From: Candidatus Gottesmanbacteria bacterium
GTDB lineage: Bacteria; Patescibacteriota; Microgenomatia; UBA10105; UBA927
Length of the DNA: 36,310 nucleotides
Assembly (NCBI GenBank): GCA_016218215.1
Contig: JACREM010000092.1
Span: 1 to 36,310, forward strand
Direction: 5' to 3'
The position numbers were made by a program, and so were the translations under genes. Positions 1-9,308 of this stretch are shown here, one piece after another (the first letter of the stretch is position 1; the number at the start of each line of letters is the position of its first letter). A model generated the notes under the pieces. That model worked only from the letters and a program-made list of their open reading frames with translations. It did not search any database and was not told the DNA's origin.

Positions 1-84
1 ATTGAACGTAAACAGGCAGAGAAAGCATAGGATTTTCTACGCTAGAGGATATGGTAGGATGTTGTCAAATTTCGATTTTTCCAG

Positions 85-104
85 ATTCCCGTTTTCACGG
101 GAAT
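85..104. repeat. Inverted repeat ATTCCCG-TTTTCA-CGGGAAT (hairpin, dispersed-repeat-like)
   Basis: Perfect 7-bp arms around a 6-nt loop; intergenic. Confidence 0.6.
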
Positions 105-185
105 GACATCAAGGCTGTTTTGCCAACTCGTGAACGGTTACCGTCACAAAAGTTGCAAATCTGAGTTATGTGGGTATATACTATC

Positions 186-398
186 ATGACAAAGGCACAG
201 TTATCATTTGACGAATTGTTTACGTTTGCAAAACAAAAGGATTCCGGTCTCAGCGAGTTCTATCTGGCTCAGAGCATCACGACAGTAGACAATCTTACAA
301 TATTGCCGAGTATGAAAACTGCGCTTGATCGTCAGAAAATCGTGTCTTATTATCAGAATTTGAGTCGAGAACTTTTGCTTCGTATAAAGCCAAAATAA
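186..398 (+). CDS. Hypothetical small protein
   Basis: ORF 168..398 with internal ATG at 186; no recognised domain. Confidence 0.35.
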   Translation: MTKAQLSFDELFTFAKQKDSGLSEFYLAQSITTVDNLTILPSMKTALDRQKIVSYYQNLSRELLLRIKPK

Positions 399-404
399 TA
401 TAAC

Positions 405-439
405 TTGAGCTTGTTTTGCTCATTCTGTCGGGATACAAT
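405..439 (+). promoter_or_regulatory. Predicted promoter copy 1 upstream of mntA-like gene
   Basis: TTGAGC-TTGTTTTGCTCATTCTGTCGGGATACAAT; -35-like TTGTTT, 17-nt spacer, -10-like TACAAT; near-identical copy at 1369..1402. Confidence 0.6.
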
Positions 440-445
440 CGATGT

Positions 446-895
446 ATGAATGATGCGGTTATTACATCGAAACAGAAGGAATTGATACAGAAGATTGTCC
501 TGAAGCATGGGCTTGACTTCGTGGTTTTTTACGGGTCACTTGCAAGACAGGTGCATGTGTCTCGGGATGCAGATATTGATCTTGGTTTATACAGGCGCGG
601 CGGAATAGATGCAGATGAATATCTGGCTCTTTCCTTTGAGCTTCAGAAAGTGTTTTTCGGTAAAGCCCTTGATATAAAATTATTACACGATGTTGATCCC
701 CTGTTTCGATTCGAAGTTATGAAAAATGGCATACTGATTGCAGGAAATACGGAGAAGTTTCAGGAATATTATCTCTATGCATATCGCGATTATCAGGAGG
801 CTCAACCACTCTATGTACTTATGAAACGCATGCAGGAGAAACGGCAGAAAAAACTTGAGAACATCTATGATAAACAAGGAGCTTCTGCGAACTAA
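446..895 (+). CDS. MntA-like nucleotidyltransferase antitoxin
   Basis: FYGSLARQVHVSRDADIDLGL matches the minimal nucleotidyltransferase GSxARx(n)SDxDL motif; overlaps a HepT-like gene. Confidence 0.8.
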   Translation: MNDAVITSKQKELIQKIVLKHGLDFVVFYGSLARQVHVSRDADIDLGLYRRGGIDADEYLALSFELQKVFFGKALDIKLLHDVDPLFRFEVMKNGILIAGNTEKFQEYYLYAYRDYQEAQPLYVLMKRMQEKRQKKLENIYDKQGASAN

Positions 896-1301
896 AATTG
901 AGTCGATCCAACGCGACCTGGAGAGACTGCAGGAATACTCATCCATGAGTTTTGATACAGTCGCCAAAGACTGGAAGGCGTACAGCGTCGTAAAACTTCT
1001 GCTCATGGAGATTATCGGGCGTGCGATTGATTGCAACCAACATATCATCTCGGAATCAGAAGGCGCAGGTGTAGCTTCGCCACTTGATTATCGGCAGACA
1101 TTTCTTCGTCTCGAAGAGATGGGTATATTGCCTCAGTCTTTTGCCGAAGAGATAGCCAAAAGTGCCGGGTTTCGAAATGCTATAGTGCATGGGTACAATA
1201 ATCTTGACACCAAGCTTGTCTATCGATCGATTGGCGATGCGTTGTCTCAGTACACGACATACTGCGGGCAGCTTCTCTCGTATATCAATACGGTGAAATG
1301 A
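867..1301 (+). CDS. HepT-like (DUF86/HEPN) ribonuclease toxin
   Basis: RNAIVHGY (RX4HXY HEPN motif); all-helical; overlaps the MntA-like ORF. Start could also be TTG 855. Confidence 0.8.
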   Translation: MINKELLRTKIESIQRDLERLQEYSSMSFDTVAKDWKAYSVVKLLLMEIIGRAIDCNQHIISESEGAGVASPLDYRQTFLRLEEMGILPQSFAEEIAKSAGFRNAIVHGYNNLDTKLVYRSIGDALSQYTTYCGQLLSYINTVK

Positions 1302-1368
1302 ATACTAGGAGTAAGCGGGAGCGGTATGGGAAAAAGATACACGCACCGAAAATTTAGTCGTTCGCGAT

Positions 1369-1402
1369 TTGAGCTTGTTTTGCTCATTCTGACGGATACA
1401 AT
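1369..1402 (+). promoter_or_regulatory. Predicted promoter copy 2 upstream of 1338-aa protein gene
   Basis: TTGAGCTTGTTTTGCTCATTCTGACGGATACAAT, near-identical to 405..439; -35-like TTGTTT, 16-nt spacer, TACAAT. Confidence 0.6.
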
Positions 1403-1423
1403 GTATAGTATTATTGAGCTATT

Positions 1424-4400
1424 ATGGTTGAAATTGAGCCAAGATTAGATAAAGTTCCAAGCACAGCAGATGCAGCATTGAAGCTTCTGCGTTTTCTCAT
1501 AGACAAAAAGAAGACAGATGCAGAGCAAACACAAGCGTTGAAAAAATTTGACAGGTTCGTAGGTGATACAGAGTCTCAGATAAAAACAAAATCAAAAAAT
1601 TGGTTCAATAAGGCAACGAGCGATGACTCTCGCGTTCATAATATAGCTGAGAGTGAAATAAAAAGATCAGCATATAAGTCAGTTGAAATGCCAGACATGA
1701 AGCCGCTTCTGGATAAGGCTGCGGCTATATATAAAGGAAAATATAGTACACTTCCTGATTGGCTTCCTGATATCGAGAAAATCAACAACCCTGTCGTAGC
1801 AGAAGCTACGGCGCGACTTCTCATGAGTCCAGAATCTCTGATCAACGATTCTTCGTATGTGTATGTTGAACTTGGCAAGGCGTATGCATCCATGAAGTGG
1901 GCAGAGCTGCCATCTGAACAATTTAAAGAGGTGCGTCAGTTTTTTGATAAAGCACATGCTCATGTTCGTGCAAAAAACCCTGGCATTATCTCAGATGATA
2001 TATTGTGGAAAGGATATGACCGGAGATTTGACCTCTATAGAACGCAGCGTATCGAGATTCCTAAAATTGGCGATGAACCGCAACCTGAATCAAAACAGGG
2101 GAGAAACGGAAAGACATTTTACGATAGAAAGGATCCTGATTTTGTAAAAAAATACAATCATTGGAAAGAGGAAAGTAACAAAGCCGCACAGGCAAAAAAT
2201 TTAGACTCAACTCTTCTACGGGCACAGCGATTGATTGATAATCCCAACAGACAAACACTTGATGCTGAGATTGAACAATTGAGACGAGCAGAAAGAGATA
2301 TTCAAGACAAAATGGGAAGATTTGGAAATGGAGGGATCAATGAAGCTGAGGGTACAAAATATCTAGAGAAAATATGGCAAAGAAAAAGCGAGATTGAACC
2401 AGTAGCAGATGCTCTAAAGGCTCAGAGATCAGCTACAATAGACGATAGACAAAGACATCTACAAGCAATTGAACACATAAGAGAAACAGGACAGGGAATT
2501 ATATATGATCAGGAGCTAGTTGATAGATTTCACAATTCAGAAAGAAAACTTAATCAAACATTGCCGTTTAGAGAGACTGGTTTTACAAAGGCGCAGATTG
2601 AAATGTTTAGGAGAGGCAGAGATGGATGGAGCGAGTATGCAGCAAGATTTAGAGTTGAAAAATCTCAAGCTGAAAAACCATTTCGCATGGATCTTAATGA
2701 AAAAAGAGAATGGGACGCTGCAAAGGATGTCATGAGGTGGCTTGGCGGTGAGGAACAGAATGATTTTATTAAAAGACTTGATAAAGAGATGGAGGATTTT
2801 GAACAAGTTGATGGAATTATAAAGTCAGTAGACTTTGGTACAAAACAAGATATCAAGGAATATACTAGGGCACACAGATATTTATCAAAAGAACTTCTAG
2901 ACGCATTAAAAAATAAAGAATATGCAAACTTGGGAAAATCGCATCTAAGAAATGCTATGTTGATATCTATGGGAGGTGATTTTGAAGAAAAACGTTTAGC
3001 GCTTGAAAAACTCCTTGAGGAACGAGATAATCCATTTGATGCTCATCATCAAGTTACAAATAATGAATTTATTGATTTGGTATATTTTGCAGAAAACGAT
3101 ATTACGACAGATGAAATGCTTCATAAGTTTAGAACGCCAGTACACGCGAGTCCTCAGAAGCTTGCTGAGTATAGAACAAAATATCTAGCAATGACTCCGG
3201 AACAAAGAACGAAGCTTCTAACTGAAAGAAAAGAGTTGACACTTCTTGTCGATAGGGTTGGACTTGGGGTACTACTTCGGGATGATCAGATGAAATTTCA
3301 AAATGAACATCATAGGATGGCTACCGCGGCACAGGAGGAGGTAATAAAAATTGATGATAAATTGAGTCATATGACTTCTGAAGACCCTGGGAGAGCAATA
3401 TTGATTTTAGAAAGAGCAAGACATGAGGCAGAGCTTCAGAGGCTTTGGAAAGAAGTGACGCGAGACAAGAATGCACGTATAGATTCTAGGGACATAAAAA
3501 CCATGAGTGCAGTGTATGGGATGTCGCCCATTGAGATAGAAGCAAGGTTTACAATAATTGATCAACTTCGCTATGATGTTCAGAAGGCTCACCCTGATTT
3601 TAGTGAGATTCAGATAAATGAAGTATTGTCTAAGGAAGGATGGAAAATTAATGAAGCGATACGTTCTGCTCGTCAGATTTCTATTGGAATGGGTGAGGCT
3701 ATGGAGCTTGGGGCGAAATTTGGACGGTGTTCCTCTCGGGATTTGCGATATATTCTACATAGATCTGCAAATCCAAAGCATTTTATGAATAGGGGATGGG
3801 CAGAACAGTGGCAAAGAGGTTTGAATCCAAACTTATTTGAAGATGATTTCGGAATGGGCGGTCCAATGGGAGATGATGTTAGAAATTTAGAGTATTCAAA
3901 TGCATTTAGGAAGTTTGGGTATGACTATAAAAAAGATAAGAATTTGACGACAGAATATAAAGACAAAATTGAACAATCAAAAAAACAGGGGATACCAGAG
4001 TGGGTAATTTTGGCAGAATATGCAGAAGAAATTTTGGGGATTCCATACAGTGAAGTGGTTAGACCAGAGGCTTTAGTGACCGGACTTCAGCAGGCATCTA
4101 CTGGCTGGAGGCAAGAAACTATCGGATACAACATGATTCGTAAAAGATTTTTTGAACTGAAAGCAGAAGGTCGTTTGCCAGAAGGGGCGTCATTGGAACA
4201 TCATGGTCTTGTTTTTCAAATCGCAGCTTCATCCTCAGCGAAGGAAAGTGAAGTTTTTTTAGATAGACTCATAAGGAGAGAGCCGCTTGAGGCTATGAGC
4301 ATATTGGGTGATAATCTTGCAAAAGTTGCCGGAGCGTCCGGGGTTTCGATTAGAAATAGAGAGTGGGGATTGTTTCAACGGTCGTTATCAATAGCGCAGA

Positions 4401-5440
4401 CAGAGCTCTGGAGAGACATAAATCGAAAGTACGCAAAATTTGATTTTACAGATAGAGCTCAATTTGATGAAGTGATGCCTTCTGTAATGAAGTCGGTATT
4501 TGGAAGTGAGCTGCCAAGAGATCAGGTTGATAAATATTTTCATGTGATTTGTAATGTGAGGGATTTTATTTTAAATAAACCAGAAGCCTATCGATTTGGT
4601 TCAGATACTCCAACAAGACTTTCACTTTGGGCCAAAAATAAATTTGGAAGTAATTTTATATTTGGCATGAGTCAGGTGGATTGGAAAGAAGATGTTGATT
4701 TTACGAGTCTTGGCGGATATTCACTTGAAAGACGTATAAATGACTACACATCCCAATTTAATGCTGCAAATATTCGACGAGATATCTTTTTTGGTCACCC
4801 GGAACAGTTTTTGTTTATGCCTGAAGGAAAAGAAGGTGATTCCGCTAAAAAATTATTAGAATTATGGCATGCAATTATTGATTATTCTGGACCTGATGCA
4901 GCAGATACGGCGGTAGCGCTTACGGCAGAAACAATTGTAGATTGGAATATAAATAGAGCCGCCGTGTTTGGCCCATGGGGATGGATTCCTGGTGCAGTGA
5001 CATTGATGAGAAATGCGACCGATATTTTTGGTGGCGTAGGGACTTTCAAAAAAGGTGCAATATCGTTATTGAAAAATATGCCTGGCGGTATTTCTTTTGT
5101 GGAAAAAGCAGGAATTGAAAAAATAGATATGGAATCATGGCCTCAAACACTCAAGGAAATGGTGTCCTACGACGTAAAATGGGGAGGGAGAGGGGGGAAT
5201 AGGTGGACCGAGTCCCGCGCCGCTGGGTATCTAGAAACCTTGGAAGAACTGAAGCTTTTTACGACCCACGATGGACACCTGGATAAGAATAGGTTGTTTG
5301 GGAAATATCACGCTTCATTTCCATGGAGGCTCGCATCTGGAGTACGGGCAGGTTGGCCGGCATTAATTGTTGCAACAATAGCAGTCGCTGCTATGGAAGA
5401 AACTCAAAAGAAAACGAAGAGTGGAGGATCCTCTCATTAA
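1424..5440 (+). CDS. Large hypothetical protein (1338 aa), charged/helical with a C-terminal hydrophobic segment
   Basis: Long ORF; C-terminal WPALIVATIAVAAMEETQKK TM-like segment; no family recognised. Confidence 0.85.
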   Translation: MVEIEPRLDKVPSTADAALKLLRFLIDKKKTDAEQTQALKKFDRFVGDTESQIKTKSKNWFNKATSDDSRVHNIAESEIKRSAYKSVEMPDMKPLLDKAAAIYKGKYSTLPDWLPDIEKINNPVVAEATARLLMSPESLINDSSYVYVELGKAYASMKWAELPSEQFKEVRQFFDKAHAHVRAKNPGIISDDILWKGYDRRFDLYRTQRIEIPKIGDEPQPESKQGRNGKTFYDRKDPDFVKKYNHWKEESNKAAQAKNLDSTLLRAQRLIDNPNRQTLDAEIEQLRRAERDIQDKMGRFGNGGINEAEGTKYLEKIWQRKSEIEPVADALKAQRSATIDDRQRHLQAIEHIRETGQGIIYDQELVDRFHNSERKLNQTLPFRETGFTKAQIEMFRRGRDGWSEYAARFRVEKSQAEKPFRMDLNEKREWDAAKDVMRWLGGEEQNDFIKRLDKEMEDFEQVDGIIKSVDFGTKQDIKEYTRAHRYLSKELLDALKNKEYANLGKSHLRNAMLISMGGDFEEKRLALEKLLEERDNPFDAHHQVTNNEFIDLVYFAENDITTDEMLHKFRTPVHASPQKLAEYRTKYLAMTPEQRTKLLTERKELTLLVDRVGLGVLLRDDQMKFQNEHHRMATAAQEEVIKIDDKLSHMTSEDPGRAILILERARHEAELQRLWKEVTRDKNARIDSRDIKTMSAVYGMSPIEIEARFTIIDQLRYDVQKAHPDFSEIQINEVLSKEGWKINEAIRSARQISIGMGEAMELGAKFGRCSSRDLRYILHRSANPKHFMNRGWAEQWQRGLNPNLFEDDFGMGGPMGDDVRNLEYSNAFRKFGYDYKKDKNLTTEYKDKIEQSKKQGIPEWVILAEYAEEILGIPYSEVVRPEALVTGLQQASTGWRQETIGYNMIRKRFFELKAEGRLPEGASLEHHGLVFQIAASSSAKESEVFLDRLIRREPLEAMSILGDNLAKVAGASGVSIRNREWGLFQRSLSIAQTELWRDINRKYAKFDFTDRAQFDEVMPSVMKSVFGSELPRDQVDKYFHVICNVRDFILNKPEAYRFGSDTPTRLSLWAKNKFGSNFIFGMSQVDWKEDVDFTSLGGYSLERRINDYTSQFNAANIRRDIFFGHPEQFLFMPEGKEGDSAKKLLELWHAIIDYSGPDAADTAVALTAETIVDWNINRAAVFGPWGWIPGAVTLMRNATDIFGGVGTFKKGAISLLKNMPGGISFVEKAGIEKIDMESWPQTLKEMVSYDVKWGGRGGNRWTESRAAGYLETLEELKLFTTHDGHLDKNRLFGKYHASFPWRLASGVRAGWPALIVATIAVAAMEETQKKTKSGGSSH

Positions 5441-5491
5441 GAAAGATCAATTTTTTGACTATTAAGCCAATTTTTTAGTTATCTGATTGTT

Positions 5492-7000
5492 CTAGTTTGT
5501 GTGTCCTTCTGAATCAATCCCTGGAACCCTGGGGTTTCTTAGACTACTTGCTGTTCTTTCAAGTGCTCCTGTCTGTGGTGGTGGCGCATGCTTGAATGCC
5601 GACCTTAAGAATGATGCTTGATAGAGTAGTTGCACAGCTTGCATGCCTCCACCCCACATCGGTCCTGCTATAGCGCCTGGGCCAGCATCAATAGCTTGCT
5701 TGGCCTTGAGCGTTTCCTTGAGACCTCCTGCGACACCGGGGATGATAAACAAGATTCCAAGTCCGATGAGGCCGAGAGCGCCGGCGTTGGCGTTAGTCGC
5801 AGTAGAGGTGATACCTACAAGCGGCGGATTCCAGAGTTCGACCTGGTTTTGCCCAGTGAGGATGAGGCCAATGAGAAGCAGGATAATGGTGATAGGAAAT
5901 ACGGCAAGGTCTGCTAAAAGATTATTAAACCACGAGATAAAGCTCTGATTTCCGGGGATGGCATCCATGAGAATAAGAATTGGCGCAAAGATGACCGAGA
6001 TGATGATATTGATATATGCTCCGCCTAATAGAAAGATGATGCGGATGTAGCCAAAAAGGATGGCGACGGCAAGAATGACGATGAGAAATGGTGTGGCGAG
6101 CACCCCCGCTCCTACTGCAACAAGTCCCTGGAACCAATTTTGAGGATTTCCGGCGACGAGGTAACGTAGGAGATCATCAAACGCACCAGTTGTGCCCCAG
6201 ATCATCTGACCTAAAAGCGTAAACATATTGCCGGTCATAAGTTGTGCTGCAGTATTTTGATCAGAGCGAAATAGACCTGTTTTAAAAACGCCTTGATCAA
6301 GGGGGACGAGGAGATTGACACCAAAGATGATCACAAGATACATGATGTCTATCATCAGTCCCGCGATAGCGTAGGAAAACGTGATAAGAAGCATAGTGAC
6401 GACTATGTTTGGAAGTGCGTTTTGGACGGTGACGACGGTTTTGGGATCAATTTTTTTCCGAAACATCACCATAAACCCTATGGCGACCATGACAATAGCA
6501 AGAAATAGATACGAAATATTTCTAAACGCTTTCCAGATAGGAAGGATAGCGGCAAGACCTTTAAATCCTACTCCCTGAGCGTATGCTTGTTTTGGCATGA
6601 ATCCGAGGATTTGTCCTGTATCTTGTATCCAGAGCGCAAGATCTACGGGTTTATTCTGGTAGATTGATGCGATCATACGGTTGGCGCCACCGAGTGCACT
6701 TTGATTGTTCATTTGCTGTACATATTGCGGGTCTGTTTTGTATGCACCAAGCGGAACAGTTAACCCTTTTACTCCTCCTGCGATCCATTTGACGATGGTG
6801 GTTAGCCAAGCTGTGCCGCCCCAGTCGATGTAGCCACATCCATTGATTTGGCCATTTTTTATGGCATCAAATAATTCCTGAGCACATCCCGCGTTGACCC
6901 ATCCAATTCCCTGGGCATGCACCTTCATTGGAGAAAACAGAAGAGATGAGACAAGTGTAATCGAGGCAATGATAGTGAAAAGCGATCCGCGGACGTTCAT
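5492..7000 (-). CDS. Polytopic membrane protein, VirB6/TrbL-like (type IV secretion-like)
   Basis: Signal peptide-like N-terminus, multiple TM segments, adjacent to an array of VirB2/TrbC-like genes. Confidence 0.6.
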   Translation of the reverse strand: MNVRGSLFTIIASITLVSSLLFSPMKVHAQGIGWVNAGCAQELFDAIKNGQINGCGYIDWGGTAWLTTIVKWIAGGVKGLTVPLGAYKTDPQYVQQMNNQSALGGANRMIASIYQNKPVDLALWIQDTGQILGFMPKQAYAQGVGFKGLAAILPIWKAFRNISYLFLAIVMVAIGFMVMFRKKIDPKTVVTVQNALPNIVVTMLLITFSYAIAGLMIDIMYLVIIFGVNLLVPLDQGVFKTGLFRSDQNTAAQLMTGNMFTLLGQMIWGTTGAFDDLLRYLVAGNPQNWFQGLVAVGAGVLATPFLIVILAVAILFGYIRIIFLLGGAYINIIISVIFAPILILMDAIPGNQSFISWFNNLLADLAVFPITIILLLIGLILTGQNQVELWNPPLVGITSTATNANAGALGLIGLGILFIIPGVAGGLKETLKAKQAIDAGPGAIAGPMWGGGMQAVQLLYQASFLRSAFKHAPPPQTGALERTASSLRNPRVPGIDSEGHTN

Positions 7001-7041
7001 AGCTTGAATTATCCCTTATATTCGTACATGCGTCAATTTGG

Positions 7042-7365
7042 CTACTGCGGGATATTAAATTTAGTGACATCTACTCCCGTAAACACCTGGATCACGCGTA
7101 GGATAAGGTATGCGCTGACGATAACGACGAGACCAATAATGGCATTGGTCACCGTGCCGCGGGCCTGCTCGAGCTGTTTATTGTCCCCACCCGAAAAAAG
7201 AAAGGTAAAACCGCCCACAATAAGCATAACAAAAAGTGCAACACCGGAAAGCGCAACGACGGTTTTGACGAGGTTTACAAATAAAGTTTCAAGAGACTTT
7301 ATAGTCGCGACATCCCCGTACTGAAGATTTTCCAGTTCTTTGGCAAAGACCTTCTGAAGAAACAT
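7042..7365 (-). CDS. VirB2/TrbC pilin-like two-TM protein
   Basis: LIVGGFTFLFSGGDNKQLEQARGTVTNAIIGLVVIVSAYLI; shared paralog motif. Confidence 0.7.
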   Translation of the reverse strand: MFLQKVFAKELENLQYGDVATIKSLETLFVNLVKTVVALSGVALFVMLIVGGFTFLFSGGDNKQLEQARGTVTNAIIGLVVIVSAYLILRVIQVFTGVDVTKFNIPQ

Positions 7366-7371
7366 ATGTCG

Positions 7372-7707
7372 TTAGTATGGTCGTGGAAGTGCGACATCTG
7401 AGCCTATGATTGTGATTCCCAAGAAGTTTTGGACGAGAATCATGATGGCCCATGCGGCGCCGACGATGACGAGTCCGACGATTGCGTGGGTGATCTTGTT
7501 TCGTGCAGCTTCCATGCCGGCCTTGTCTCCACCGGAAGTGATCCACTGGATACCACCGAGGATGAGGTAGAAAAATGCAAGAAGTGCAGAGATGATAAGA
7601 AGCGTACCGACGAGTGCACTGATAAGCGTGCCGAGGTTGCCAATTTTTACATTTGTTGGTTGTCCGATATTAAGACTTACTTGTGCGAAAACTTTTTCAA
7701 CTCCCAT
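7372..7707 (-). CDS. VirB2/TrbC pilin-like two-TM protein
   Basis: LILGGIQWITSGGDKAGMEAARNKITHAIVGLVIVGAAWAI; strong upstream SD GAGGAGG. Confidence 0.75.
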   Translation of the reverse strand: MGVEKVFAQVSLNIGQPTNVKIGNLGTLISALVGTLLIISALLAFFYLILGGIQWITSGGDKAGMEAARNKITHAIVGLVIVGAAWAIMILVQNFLGITIIGSDVALPRPY

Positions 7708-7740
7708 ACTGTTTCCTCCTCAAACTAACAACTGCTTATT

Positions 7741-7769
7741 ATTATATCGTACTTTCTATTCTGGTGCAA
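7741..7769 (-). promoter_or_regulatory. Predicted sigma70-type promoter for pilin-like gene 7372..7707
   Basis: On the minus strand: TTGCAC - 17 nt - TATAAT, followed by GAGGAGG SD and ATG. Confidence 0.6.
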
Positions 7770-7793
7770 GAAATTGTCCTTGTCAATCTCTTC

Positions 7794-8147
7794 TTACTGT
7801 CCCATGATCGGGATAGGAAGTTTTGTAAAGTCTAACCCCAAAAACTGACCGACTGTTATTGTTATAGCCCAGACTGCGGCGGTGACGACGATACCAAGGA
7901 TCGCATGGATGATTCTGTTTCTGGCATTCTCAAGGTTTGCTTTGTCTCCGCCGGAGGTGATCCAGAAAAATCCGCCAGTGATGAGAAATATAAGCCCCGT
8001 GAGAAACGCGATGAGAAAAAGTATAGAAATGATATTTGAAAGCAGCGCTCCGACCACATTTCCGCTATTGGCATAGGAGCCGCTTCCAAGCGGGCCCGGA
8101 AGGACTGGGTTTTTGAGTTGGGCTAAAATGTGACTTGTGGTAATCAT
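7794..8147 (-). CDS. VirB2/TrbC pilin-like two-TM protein
   Basis: LITGGFFWITSGGDKANLENARNRIIHAILGIVVTAAVWAI. Confidence 0.75.
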   Translation of the reverse strand: MITTSHILAQLKNPVLPGPLGSGSYANSGNVVGALLSNIISILFLIAFLTGLIFLITGGFFWITSGGDKANLENARNRIIHAILGIVVTAAVWAITITVGQFLGLDFTKLPIPIMGQ

Positions 8148-8148
8148 A

Positions 8149-8553
8149 TTATTTAATATTCAACTGTTCGATGATTTTGCCGGGATTGGAAATGATGAGG
8201 TCAACCCCGGTAAAGAGGCTTGCAAGAGAGAGGATGGCCCATCCGGCGACGACGATGAGAAGTCCAATGGCTGCGTTGGTGATACGCTCCCGTGCTTCGT
8301 GGAGTTTGTTTTTGTCGCCTCCCGACGTAATCCAATAAAATCCGCCGATGATAAATTGGAAGATAAACCATACCCCTGCGGCGATGGTCATAAAGCCAAT
8401 GATGCTTGAAAGAGACTTTGTTACTGCGACGAGTGCAGTTGTGCCGCCGGCAACATCTCCTCTTCCGATAGATTTTCCTATGTCTCCCCACGGACCAAGA
8501 CCGCTTCCGCCGATTTGTCCTAATTTTGTTTCGTCTGCAAGAAGGGTGTACAT
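8149..8553 (-). CDS. VirB2/TrbC pilin-like two-TM protein
   Basis: FIIGGFYWITSGGDKNKLHEARERITNAAIGLLIVVAGWAI; start set at MYTLLADETK (8553) to avoid overlap with the next gene. Confidence 0.7.
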   Translation of the reverse strand: MYTLLADETKLGQIGGSGLGPWGDIGKSIGRGDVAGGTTALVAVTKSLSSIIGFMTIAAGVWFIFQFIIGGFYWITSGGDKNKLHEARERITNAAIGLLIVVAGWAILSLASLFTGVDLIISNPGKIIEQLNIK

Positions 8554-8554
8554 A

Positions 8555-8932
8555 TTATTTAGGGCCGTATATGACAGGATTGAGTATATATCCGGCATCG
8601 CCAAACATAAGATATCCAAAGAGTGCAGCCATAGCAAAAGAGGACACGAGTATCGCAAGGCCCAGGAGCGTTTGCCATATTTTTGCCCAGGCAAGGCCCA
8701 GATATTTTGCGTCTCCTCCGGCGTTCATGTACATCATGCCTGCAACGATGAAATTTAGGAGTGCAAATATGCCCGCACCCAAAAAAACCAAGCGAAGTAC
8801 GTTTGTAAAAAAAACAGTGATACCTGGAATTCCTGCGTATTTTCCAGGGAGGGGATTTGTAATTGTACCAACTATTGAATCAACCGTTTGAGTTGAATCT
8901 TTTGCCCATTGATCTGCGAGAATTTTATTCAT
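8555..8932 (-). CDS. Divergent VirB2/TrbC pilin-like membrane protein
   Basis: FIVAGMMYMNAGGDAKYLGLAWAKIWQTLLGLAILVSSFAM; same architecture, weaker motif. Confidence 0.65.
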   Translation of the reverse strand: MNKILADQWAKDSTQTVDSIVGTITNPLPGKYAGIPGITVFFTNVLRLVFLGAGIFALLNFIVAGMMYMNAGGDAKYLGLAWAKIWQTLLGLAILVSSFAMAALFGYLMFGDAGYILNPVIYGPK

Positions 8933-8936
8933 GAAA

Positions 8937-9242
8937 TTAATTGCTTAGTAATTTTAGTCCTGTCAGTTTTTCTATTATCTGTATGATCCATACTGCAGCC
9001 ACAATAATAATAAGTCCGGTAACTGCTCCTGTGATAGTTTGCTGGCTTTGTTCAAGCTTTTTTGTGTCACCCTCGCCAGCGCTTACTATAACGCCAAATC
9101 CGCCGAAAATCAATAAAGCGAGCGCAATGATGCCCGCAATGACGAGTGAATTTTTGAGTAGTACGTTGACCATGCTGCCGATGGTTGGGAATGATTTTGC
9201 CGGTGTAAAGATTTGTTCGATATCAACAGCATAAACAGTCAT
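8937..9242 (-). CDS. VirB2/TrbC pilin-like two-TM protein
   Basis: LIFGGFGVIVSAGEGDTKKLEQSQQTITGAVTGLIIIVAAVWIIQ; start set at MTVYAVDIEQ (9242). Confidence 0.65.
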   Translation of the reverse strand: MTVYAVDIEQIFTPAKSFPTIGSMVNVLLKNSLVIAGIIALALLIFGGFGVIVSAGEGDTKKLEQSQQTITGAVTGLIIIVAAVWIIQIIEKLTGLKLLSN

Positions 9243-9308
9243 GATATAAGTGTAGCTGACGATTTGTGAAAGAGCAATCCCCGTGGTATAGTAGACGTCA
9301 TTCTCACC

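Noticed and set aside
5441-5491. T-rich convergent gap as bidirectional terminator
   Set aside because: Contains CAATTTTTTGA/CCAATTTTTTAG runs but no convincing GC stem.
8149-8694. Long form of the pilin-like ORF starting at 8694
   Set aside because: The N-terminal extension overlaps 8555..8932 in another frame; MYTLLADETK at 8553 gives a clean junction.
5630-8891. Many plus-strand ORFs opposite the pilin/VirB6 genes
   Set aside because: Frame shadows of coding sequence; no coherent domains, and the minus-strand proteins have clear TM/paralog structure.
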